In this document: positions 7,468 to 14,022 of the stretch, in pieces
How the letters are laid out: each line of letters starts with the position of its first letter
How positions within the stretch are numbered: position 1 is the first letter of the stretch
From: JAFDCJ01 sp049669725
GTDB lineage: Bacteria > Desulfobacterota > Desulfobacteria > Desulfobacterales > JAFDCJ01
NCBI GenBank assembly: GCA_049669725.1
Contig: JBATKU010000256.1
Span: 1 to 17,240, forward strand
Direction of reading: 5' to 3'
Length of the DNA stretch: 17,240 nt
Notes under the pieces: model-generated
Told to the model about the DNA's origin: nothing
Databases searched by the model: none
What the model saw: the letters and a program-made list of their open reading frames with translations, nothing else
Position numbers and translations under genes: made by a program

Positions 7468-7833
7468 ATGACGGCGCCCTACAAGAAAGAATCAGAGGTA
7501 GAGTGGGAATCCCACTTCATGACCGACGACGGTAAAATTAAATGGATCTATACGAAAGAAAAGGATGACTCACCGATCACGGTGATGCAGATAAGACTCA
7601 ATAAAGGGGTAACGCTGCCCGATCACGTGCATCCGGATCAGCCGGACCTGATTTATATTCTCGAGGGTAAAGCAACCATGTTTATCGACGGGATCGGTGA
7701 ATTTCCGGCTGAAGCGGGAATGATCGTCCAGGTGCCGCGCAACACCACCCATGCCATCCGCAACGTTGAAGAAGACATCCTCCTTTATAATGTGTTTGCA
7801 CCGGGCATCCCCTACAAAAAGGGCCCGGAATAA
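7468..7833 (+). CDS. Small single-domain cupin protein
   Basis: A 121-residue cupin (Cupin_2 type). Motif 1 is H53-V-H55 followed by PDQPDLIYILEG. The place normally held by the metal-binding glutamate carries aspartate (D60) in this alignment. Motif 2 is VPRNTTHAIRN with P90, H95 and N99, so the third histidine ligand is present. Such proteins bind Fe, Mn, Zn or Ni and act as sugar or keto-acid isomerases, lyases, dioxygenases or small-molecule sensors. It is preceded by AAGGAGAG and lies 2 bp before the FAD oxidoreductase start, so the two are surely co-translated. A role in epimerising or isomerising the imported substrate is possible, but not shown. Confidence 0.85.
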   Translation: MTAPYKKESEVEWESHFMTDDGKIKWIYTKEKDDSPITVMQIRLNKGVTLPDHVHPDQPDLIYILEGKATMFIDGIGEFPAEAGMIVQVPRNTTHAIRNVEEDILLYNVFAPGIPYKKGPE

Positions 7834-7835
7834 AA

Positions 7836-9308
7836 TTGGCAACGGCTGCCAATGACAGGTCCTGTCAGTTAGGAGATTTCGATGCCGTTGTTATCGGCGC
7901 CGGTATCGTCGGTGCCATGATTGTCAGGGAACTTTCCAGGCTCAAGGGGCGTTTCGCCATTGTTGAAAAAGAAATGTTTCCCGGGTTCGGGGTTTCTAAA
8001 GCCAGCTTATCCCAAATCCATTTGCCTGATGTTTGTCCCCCGGGATCGTTAAAGGGCAAACTGTGCATAAATGCCCCTGAACGTTTCAAAAAGTTAGCCG
8101 GAGAACTGGATGTCGATTACCGCGAGGTAGACGAACTTTGGCTGGCCCTGGCGCCGGCGCAGGTGAGCCTCTTAAAAGAAGCCCAATTCCGGGGAGAAGC
8201 CAACGGCGCCAAAGGCTTTGAGCTCATTGGGCCGCAGAAAATCAGAGAGCTCGAAGCGCATATCACCCCAAACGCCGTGGCCGGGCTACGTGCCAAAGGC
8301 CTGGGGGTGATTCATCCACCGCAATGGGGGCGTGCCCTGGTGGCGCATGCCGTCCAAAATGGGGCTCAGTTATATTTACAAACCGCTGTCAGGAACATCA
8401 CCAAGAAAGAGAACGGCGCCTTTTTGATTGATACGTCCGGGGGAATTCTCTCGGCCAAATATGTGATCAATGCGGCCGGTTTGTATGCCGATGAAATTGC
8501 ACACATGGCAGGCGACGGTGATATACGCCTGATTCTGCGCAAGGGAACCATGCTGATCTTTGATAAATCAGTGTCTCATCTGGCGCGTCACATGATTTTT
8601 GGAACCTCCGGTGCACCTCATAGCCTGGATATTGCGCCCACCGTTCACGGTAATTTGATTGTGGGCGTCCATTATGCGAAGGCTGAGAACAAAACGGATA
8701 CCAGGGTGAGCCGTGAGGGCATCCGGGAGACCTTAAAATTAGGCCAAATGCTGATTCCGGCATTATCCGAGGCGGATATTATTACCAGTTTTGCCGGCAT
8801 CCTGGCGACTCATACGATGAGCTCCGAGGGTGACTTTTATATTGCCCCGTCGGAACAGGAACCACATGTCATCCATATCATCGTCGGAGCTCCGGGTTTG
8901 AGTGCGGCGCCCGGTATCGCCGATTATGTGATCAAACTTCTTGGAGATGCCGGTTTTAAAACCGCCAAAAAAAAGACCGCACGACTGCGGCACCGCAGGT
9001 GGCCCCGTTTTGAATGTGCTTCTGTTGAACAGCGAGAGCAGATGGTGGCCGAGAATCCGAAACACGGTCACATTCTGTGTCGCTGTGAACAGGTTACAGA
9101 GGCAGAAATTCGAGAGGCCATCCGCTGCGGGGCGAGTACGATGGATGCTGTTAAGCATCTCACCCGGGCAGGCATGGGACGATGCCAGGGAGGATTCTGC
9201 GGAACGTTCGTATTGGAGCAGCTTATCAAGCAATTGGGGATAGCGCCCACCGAGGTTACCAAAAACGGGCCTGGTTCATACCAAATATCAAAAGTAATGA
9301 ATTCGTAA
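7836..9308 (+). CDS. GlpA-like FAD-dependent oxidoreductase with C-terminal [2Fe-2S] BFD-like domain
   Basis: A 490-residue protein. The N-terminal DAO-type FAD domain has VVIGAGIVGAMIVRELSR (GAGIVG at about 21-26) and a C-terminal FAD-pocket segment SFAGILATHT. At about residues 410-455 follows a bacterioferritin-associated-ferredoxin-like domain with C-R-C-E and MGRCQGGFCG, four cysteines that would hold a [2Fe-2S] cluster. This layout matches anaerobic glycerol-3-phosphate dehydrogenase A-like proteins; similar proteins oxidise hydroxy acids or polyol phosphates and pass electrons on. The start is a TTG at 7836, 2 bp after the cupin stop; no better in-frame start precedes the FAD motif. 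It forms a trio with the two following genes. The actual donor (glycerol-3-phosphate, a 2-hydroxy acid or something else) is not determined; the context argues for a substrate of this locus rather than general glycerol use. Confidence 0.92.
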   Translation: MATAANDRSCQLGDFDAVVIGAGIVGAMIVRELSRLKGRFAIVEKEMFPGFGVSKASLSQIHLPDVCPPGSLKGKLCINAPERFKKLAGELDVDYREVDELWLALAPAQVSLLKEAQFRGEANGAKGFELIGPQKIRELEAHITPNAVAGLRAKGLGVIHPPQWGRALVAHAVQNGAQLYLQTAVRNITKKENGAFLIDTSGGILSAKYVINAAGLYADEIAHMAGDGDIRLILRKGTMLIFDKSVSHLARHMIFGTSGAPHSLDIAPTVHGNLIVGVHYAKAENKTDTRVSREGIRETLKLGQMLIPALSEADIITSFAGILATHTMSSEGDFYIAPSEQEPHVIHIIVGAPGLSAAPGIADYVIKLLGDAGFKTAKKKTARLRHRRWPRFECASVEQREQMVAENPKHGHILCRCEQVTEAEIREAIRCGASTMDAVKHLTRAGMGRCQGGFCGTFVLEQLIKQLGIAPTEVTKNGPGSYQISKVMNS

Positions 9309-9379
9309 TAAATCGAATTCAATACGTGTTTGGTGTTTTGTGTGACTGAAGCAACAAATTTAACATTAAGCGGATAACC

Positions 9380-10633
9380 ATGTTAACTGTATCTCATCTT
9401 GATCTGGCCATTATCGGTTCCGGACCGGCCGGCCTGGCGGCGGCCGTGAAGGCGAAGCAAACCGGAATCAAAGATCTGGTTGTATTTGAGAGGGACCAAC
9501 GTCCGGGGGGGATTCTGCCCCAGTGTATCCATAATGGTTTTGGTATCGAAAAATTCAAAGAAGAATTAACTGGACCTGAATATGCCAACCGCTGCATCAA
9601 AATGGCCGGCACCCATGACGTCGATATCGAATTGAATACCATGGTGTTGGAGATTGAAAAAGACAGGACCCTTATTGCGGTGAGTGAACAGAGCGGTCTG
9701 AGAAAATTTAGGTGTAAATCGATCATCCTTGCTATGGGCTGCCGTGAAAGACCCCGCGGCGCGATTGGAATTGCGGGGACGCGGCCCGCGGGAATTTTTA
9801 CTGCCGGCCAGGCCCAACGACTCGTTAACATTGAAGGTTTTATGCCGGGCGAAAACATTGTAATCCAGGGCTCCGGCGATGTCGGCATGATCATGGCCCG
9901 GCGCCTGACCCTTGAAGGCGCTAAAGTCAAAGCAGTGGCCGAAATTCAGCCCTATACCAGCGGGCTCATACGAAATGAGGTCCAGTGCCTGCATGACTTT
10001 AATATTCCCTTGCTGTTGGGTCATACGGTTTCCGAGATCCATGGCGATAAACGGGTGGAAGGCGTCACCATCGTTGAGGTGGATGCCGATTGGAATCCGA
10101 TGGCTGGTACTGCAGTCCAAATGGCATGTGATACCTTACTGCTGTCGGTGGGGCTGGTACCTGAAAATGAGTTAACCCGCAAAGCTGGAATTTCCATCGA
10201 CCCGCATACCGGCGGTCCTTATGTAAACGAATTATTAGAAACCGGCGTGAAGGGGATTTTTTCGTGCGGTAATGTACTGCATGTCAATGATTTCGTCGAT
10301 GACGTCTCTACCGAAGGCGAAATCGCTGCCCGGGGAGCCCATTATCGGATCAAAGGTAAGATGCCCGGTGGTAAACAGCGAATTGCCTTAAAAGGAGATT
10401 CAACCATCGGGCAGGTTGTGCCGCAAACCATCAGCGGATTGCGGCCGGTGATGCTTTCCATACGGGTCAAACGCCCCATGCAGAAATTGACGCTGCATGT
10501 CGGCGAAATTTTTGAAAAAAGATTTCCCTATGCCCGCCCGAGCGAAATGATTCGAGTTCGACTTCCCGGGAAAATTTTCAGTGATATCAAGCCCGGTCTA
10601 AACCGGCTGGATGTCACGTGCCAGGAACGATAG
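9380..10633 (+). CDS. FAD/NAD(P)-dependent oxidoreductase (pyridine nucleotide-disulfide-like, GlpA-partner type)
   Basis: A 417-residue flavoprotein with two dinucleotide folds: AIIGSGPAGLAAA (GSGPAG at 13-18) for FAD and VIQGSGDVGMIMARRL (GSGDVG at 164-169) for NAD(P). The motifs GGILPQCIHNGFG, FKEELTGPEYA and GCRERPRGAIGIAGTRPAG are typical of the HcnB/opine-oxidase-like and GlpA-associated flavoprotein family. No CxxC redox-active disulfide sits after the FAD motif, so it is not a true disulfide reductase. It is 71 bp after the GlpA-like gene and 3 bp before the DUF1667 gene; the three probably form one complex that oxidises the substrate and reduces NAD or another carrier. Seven consecutive G (9505-9511) lie in the frame. 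Family assignment is firm, while partner and acceptor are inferred from neighbours. Confidence 0.92.
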   Translation: MLTVSHLDLAIIGSGPAGLAAAVKAKQTGIKDLVVFERDQRPGGILPQCIHNGFGIEKFKEELTGPEYANRCIKMAGTHDVDIELNTMVLEIEKDRTLIAVSEQSGLRKFRCKSIILAMGCRERPRGAIGIAGTRPAGIFTAGQAQRLVNIEGFMPGENIVIQGSGDVGMIMARRLTLEGAKVKAVAEIQPYTSGLIRNEVQCLHDFNIPLLLGHTVSEIHGDKRVEGVTIVEVDADWNPMAGTAVQMACDTLLLSVGLVPENELTRKAGISIDPHTGGPYVNELLETGVKGIFSCGNVLHVNDFVDDVSTEGEIAARGAHYRIKGKMPGGKQRIALKGDSTIGQVVPQTISGLRPVMLSIRVKRPMQKLTLHVGEIFEKRFPYARPSEMIRVRLPGKIFSDIKPGLNRLDVTCQER

Positions 10634-10636
10634 CCG

Positions 10637-10996
10637 ATGAGCCATTTGCAAGAACTGATATGCATAACCTGTCCCAAAGGGTGTGTCACCACTGTCTGGA
10701 AAGAAGACGGCAACATCAAAATTGAGGGCCGGATCTGCAAAAAGGGCCGGGACTATATTAAACAGGAGTATATCCAACCCCGGCGGATTTTGACGTCCAC
10801 GGTGGTCGTCGAAAAATCCCCGATCAAAAGACTGCCGGTTCGCACCCGGGAAGCAATCCCTAAGGATCTCTTGTTTCGTGTCATGGAAGCGTTGTCCACC
10901 ATTCGGATAAAGCCGCCGATTAAGATCGGAGAGGTCATCCTTGCGAATGTATCCGGTACGGGGGTGGATGTTGTGGCGACAGATGAATTAATTTAA
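10637..10996 (+). CDS. DUF1667 family four-cysteine protein, third member of the oxidoreductase trio
   Basis: A 119-residue protein starting 3 bp after the flavoprotein stop. The N-terminal part has CITCPKGC (C9, C12, C16) and GRICKKG (C34), four cysteines arranged to bind a metal or Fe-S cluster. The remainder, RILTSTVVVEKSP through LPVRTREAIPKDLLFRVMEAL, is the characteristic DUF1667 body. The GlpA-like/GlpB-like flavoprotein/DUF1667 trio is a recurring arrangement in anaerobes such as Thermotoga and Firmicutes. The biochemical role of DUF1667 is not established as far as I know; an electron-transfer subunit is the natural guess. Confidence 0.88.
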   Translation: MSHLQELICITCPKGCVTTVWKEDGNIKIEGRICKKGRDYIKQEYIQPRRILTSTVVVEKSPIKRLPVRTREAIPKDLLFRVMEALSTIRIKPPIKIGEVILANVSGTGVDVVATDELI

Positions 10997-11019
10997 AGCT
11001 TATGAATGGAGGTAAATAA

Positions 11020-11901
11020 ATGGCGAAGCGGGTCCATGGGGTATTTGCACCGATCACCACCCCTTTTATCGATGAAGAAATTGCCTATCGGCATTTGGAA
11101 GAGAATATAACAAAATACAGCCAAACGTCTTTAAACGGTCTCCTGGTTCTGGGCAGCAATGGAGAAAATAAAAGCCTCACCGAGGATGAGAAACTAAAAA
11201 TCCTCGAAGTTGTTTTGCAGGGCAAGGCCGATCATCAGATCGTCATGGTCGGTGCCGGTTACGAGTCCACCCGTCAAACCATTGCTTTTTCAAAACAGGC
11301 CGAAGCCATGGGGGCCGATATTGTCTCACTGCTGACCCCCGGCTATTTCAAAAAGACTCTGACCGATGACGCCTTGATCGGCTATTTCACGGAGGTGGCC
11401 GAAGCGGTGACGATCCCCGTTTTCGCATATAATGCGCCCGGGTTCACCGGGATGACCTTATCCACCCGGGTCGTTGAAAAGATTGCCCAACATCCGAACA
11501 TTGGCGGCATGAAGGATACCTCTCCATCGGGAATCGCCGGTTATCTCGAGGTATGCGGGGATAATTTTGATGTTCTGGCGGGAACCATGAACACCCTTTT
11601 TATCGGGTTATCATTGGGTGCTTCAGGCGGTGTCATATCACTTGCCAATGCCTTTCCTGAACCCTGCTGCGAACTTTACCAAAAATACATCGCAGGGGAT
11701 GTCAAAGGGGCCCGTCAGCAGCATTCCAGGCTCTTCCGACTCAACCAAGCCGTATCCGGGAAATCAGGTGTTGCCGGTGTGAAATATGCCATGGAACTCG
11801 GCGGTTATTTCGGGGGGGGACCACGCCTGCCGTTGCTTCCCCTGCAAGCGTCCGATCAAAGCAGCATTAAAAATGCAGCCCAGGAAGCTGAATTGATTTG
11901 A
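11020..11901 (+). CDS. DapA/NanA-superfamily (class I, Schiff-base) lyase, not a classical dihydrodipicolinate synthase
   Basis: A 293-residue TIM-barrel protein of normal family length. Seen: GSNGEN at 45-50 in place of the GTTGE motif, FAYNAPGFTGM with the catalytic tyrosine at 137, and GGMKDTS with the Schiff-base lysine at 165. The position equal to Arg138 of E. coli DapA, which binds the aspartate-semialdehyde carboxylate, is phenylalanine (F142), so lysine biosynthesis is unlikely. A 2-keto-3-deoxy-sugar-acid aldolase/dehydratase, 4-hydroxy-2-oxoglutarate aldolase or related catabolic lyase fits better. It has a good GGAGG ribosome site and lies 23 bp after the DUF1667 gene, in the same operon. 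A run of eight G at 11812-11819 lies near the 3' end, but the frame stays intact and the family C-terminal motif (RLPLLPL) follows. Confidence 0.91.
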   Translation: MAKRVHGVFAPITTPFIDEEIAYRHLEENITKYSQTSLNGLLVLGSNGENKSLTEDEKLKILEVVLQGKADHQIVMVGAGYESTRQTIAFSKQAEAMGADIVSLLTPGYFKKTLTDDALIGYFTEVAEAVTIPVFAYNAPGFTGMTLSTRVVEKIAQHPNIGGMKDTSPSGIAGYLEVCGDNFDVLAGTMNTLFIGLSLGASGGVISLANAFPEPCCELYQKYIAGDVKGARQQHSRLFRLNQAVSGKSGVAGVKYAMELGGYFGGGPRLPLLPLQASDQSSIKNAAQEAELI

Positions 11902-11939
11902 GTGGTTCGGGCTAATCAGATAAATGGAGGTTAACCGGC

Positions 11940-12962
11940 ATGAAAGTCATGGTTTTGAACGAATATAACCGTCCGCTGGAAGTGGCCCAAAGAGATATCC
12001 CCCGGGTCCAGCAGGATGAAATTCTCTTAAAAGTCAAAGCACTCGGAATTTGCCAGACCGATATAAAAATCATCAAGGGCGCCATTCCGCCTCCGATCGT
12101 TACCTTGCCCCACGTGCTGGGTCATGAGGTGGTCGGCGAGGTGACAGAAGTTGGCGATCATGTTTCCGGTGTCAAAGCGGGTGATGTCGGGATTGTTTAC
12201 CCCTATGTTACCTGTCGTGAATGTGAGCCCTGTCTTATCGGCCGGGGCAATCTATGTGTCAATTTGAAGCGAATCGGATTCGAACTGGATGGCGGCTTCA
12301 GCGAATTTCTGCGAATTCCGGCTCACAACTTTTGTCCCTTCGATCAGCGTCTTCCAGCCCATGAGATGGCTATCGTGGCTGACGCGATCGGGACTTCCTA
12401 CCACGCCATCACGGGCCTGGCCGGCGTAAAACCGGGGCAGGATGTGCTGATTGTCGGGGCAGGGGGGCTTGGAATCCACGCGGTTCAAATCGCTAAGCTC
12501 TGCGGCGCCAATGTGTTTGTGGTGGACATGGATTCGCAAGCCCTGGATCTTGCCCGGCAGTTTGGTGCCGATCAGACCTTTCTACCGGCAGAAGCCCCGC
12601 AAGCTATTAAGGAGCTAACCGACGGTCGTGGCGTCCATGCGGTCATCGAGGTCGTCGGATCCCCTGAGACCCTGAGCTGGTCTCTGCCGGCCCTGAAAAG
12701 CGGCGGTAAACTTATCCTGGTAGGATATGCGCCCGGCAACCCGTTTGCGCTGGATACCATGCTCATGCATTATAGCGAATACAACATCATCGGGTGCCGC
12801 TTCATTCCCAAGGCCGAACTGTCAGAACTTATTAGACTCATTGAAAATGGTAAGATTAAGCCGGTGGTAACCCAAACCTTTCCCTTTGATCAAGCCAATG
12901 AAGCGCTCGCGGTGTTAAAAGAGGGAAAAAACCTGGGCAGGATAGGGTTGATTGTGGACTAG
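11940..12962 (+). CDS. Zinc-dependent medium-chain alcohol/polyol dehydrogenase
   Basis: A 340-residue MDR-superfamily enzyme of the threonine/sorbitol dehydrogenase type. Catalytic zinc ligands are seen at C38 (GICQTD) and H62-E63 (VLGHEVVG). The structural zinc site is complete at C92, C95, C98 and C106. The Rossmann motif VLIVGAGGLG lies at about 170-179, followed by the acidic VVDMD, which favours NAD over NADP. It has a GGAGG ribosome site and is separated from the DapA-like gene by 38 bp; it is the last gene of the middle operon. It would oxidise a secondary alcohol of a polyol, hydroxy acid or amino alcohol in the cytoplasm. Specific naming (for example threonine or iditol dehydrogenase) is not justified from sequence alone. 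Confidence 0.93.
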   Translation: MKVMVLNEYNRPLEVAQRDIPRVQQDEILLKVKALGICQTDIKIIKGAIPPPIVTLPHVLGHEVVGEVTEVGDHVSGVKAGDVGIVYPYVTCRECEPCLIGRGNLCVNLKRIGFELDGGFSEFLRIPAHNFCPFDQRLPAHEMAIVADAIGTSYHAITGLAGVKPGQDVLIVGAGGLGIHAVQIAKLCGANVFVVDMDSQALDLARQFGADQTFLPAEAPQAIKELTDGRGVHAVIEVVGSPETLSWSLPALKSGGKLILVGYAPGNPFALDTMLMHYSEYNIIGCRFIPKAELSELIRLIENGKIKPVVTQTFPFDQANEALAVLKEGKNLGRIGLIVD

Positions 12963-12983
12963 CTTAGAACGGGTTTTAGGTGT

Positions 12984-13167
12984 TCCGCCGGAGGCGGACC
13001 GCTGGCCTGAAACGTGGACAGTGTAGTCGAATAAGAAACCCTGCAAAAGCGAATCCTCCAGAGGCGGATAAATATCGAATATCGAATAATGAATGTCGAA
13101 TGTCGAAGAAATGTATCCTGTCTATTTTTAAAAAGATTGAGCATAGCGAAACCACCCTTCGACATTC
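12984..13167. repeat. Composite intergenic short-repeat element
   Basis: The 280 bp gap between the dehydrogenase and hydrolase genes is filled by short repeats. Two near-identical 15 bp hairpins occur: TCCGCCGGAGGCGGA at 12984-12998 and TCCTCCAGAGGCGGA at 13054-13068. Just after the second are five tandem heptamers at 13072-13106: ATATCGA twice, ATAATGA once and ATGTCGA twice. GAATGTCGAAG at 13098-13108 is the exact inverse of CTTCGACATTC at 13157-13167, giving an 11 bp stem with a 48-base spacer. Short open frames here on both strands look like by-products of the repeats. The style resembles dispersed non-coding repeats in Desulfobacterota genomes; that comparison is from memory. Confidence 0.7.
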
Positions 13168-13242
13168 TGCGGTTCGCTGTTCTGGCCAATTTCAGTTTCA
13201 CGCCAGGCTTCGGGGTGCCGCTATAAAAAAACAAAGGAGATA

Positions 13243-14007
13243 ATGTTAGCCATGATAAACTACACCATACGGCCGCTTTGCACCGGGTATCAACTATTGG
13301 ATAAAGGATGGTACAGCACTTTTCGTCGGGGACACGGCCAGATCATTGAACACCCCGTATTTGCTTTCTTAATCGAAGGGGGCGGACGGAAAATTCTGGT
13401 CGACACCGGCATGAGTGATACCGAGCGGTCTCTAAAATATCACCATGACGGGCGCCAGGACCCGGGGCAGGCCATTCACGAGCACATGGCACGTTTGGGG
13501 ATCGGCCTGGATGAAATCGAATTTATTATTTTTACGCATCTACACTGGGATCACTGCGCCAACATGAAAAAATTTACCAGAGCCAGGAATTTTGTGAGTG
13601 AGAGAGAATACCAATTTGCCCTCAACCCGATTCCCTTTTATGCCAAATCATATGAGATACCTTCGCTGGGAATCGGATGCCACTGGGAGGGTTGTCATTT
13701 CAATCTCATCAAAGATGAAGAAGAGATCGTGGAGGGGATCCGTGCCTTTCAAACGCCCGGACACAGCCCGGGGCACATGGCGGTCTCGGTGCAGACCGAA
13801 AAAGGGGTTTACATTTTAGCCGGGGATTTATTCTTCCTGCGGGAGAACCTGGAACCTGATGAAGAAAGCGGTTGGCCGTTTTATCCCCCCGGGCGATTTT
13901 ACAATGTTTTGGAACTGTGGCACAGCATGGAAGATGTCATCCGGCGCGGGGATTACATCATGGTCACCCACGATCCCACCCATTTTGAGCAGGAAGTATA
14001 CCCGTAG
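13243..14007 (+). CDS. Metallo-beta-lactamase-fold hydrolase, lactonase-like
   Basis: A 254-residue protein with a complete dinuclear-metal MBL site: HLHWDH at 99-104, H177 in PGHSPGHM, D195 in LAGDLFF and H243 in THDPTHF. LVDTGMSD precedes the site as usual. Overall it matches the N-acyl-homoserine-lactone-lactonase-like branch. In this setting it could open a sugar-acid lactone made by one of the dehydrogenases; quorum quenching is the other possibility. The ribosome site AAAGGAG (13233-13239) is only 3 bases from ATG 13243 and 12 from ATG 13252, so either start is possible; I give the longer form. The repeat element separates it from the upstream operon, so it may have its own promoter. 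It ends 15 bp before the convergent RuBisCO-like gene's stop. Confidence 0.9.
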   Translation: MLAMINYTIRPLCTGYQLLDKGWYSTFRRGHGQIIEHPVFAFLIEGGGRKILVDTGMSDTERSLKYHHDGRQDPGQAIHEHMARLGIGLDEIEFIIFTHLHWDHCANMKKFTRARNFVSEREYQFALNPIPFYAKSYEIPSLGIGCHWEGCHFNLIKDEEEIVEGIRAFQTPGHSPGHMAVSVQTEKGVYILAGDLFFLRENLEPDEESGWPFYPPGRFYNVLELWHSMEDVIRRGDYIMVTHDPTHFEQEVYP

Positions 14008-14022
14008 GGGAAGTTAATCGTT

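Noticed and set aside
13072..13106. Possible CRISPR-like array
   Set aside because: The units are 7 bp tandem repeats with no spacers, and there are no cas genes nearby.
12959..13243. Opposed open frames of about 90 codons on both strands in the intergenic gap
   Set aside because: They are made of the heptamer and hairpin repeats and low-complexity peptide such as repeated Ser-Thr-Phe-Ile-Arg-Tyr, and resemble no protein family; spurious hypothetical genes are expected in such repeats.
13243..14007. Quorum-quenching AHL lactonase as the firm function
   Set aside because: The MBL motifs are shared by many hydrolases, and the catabolic context offers an equally good lactone substrate; only the fold and metal site are supported.
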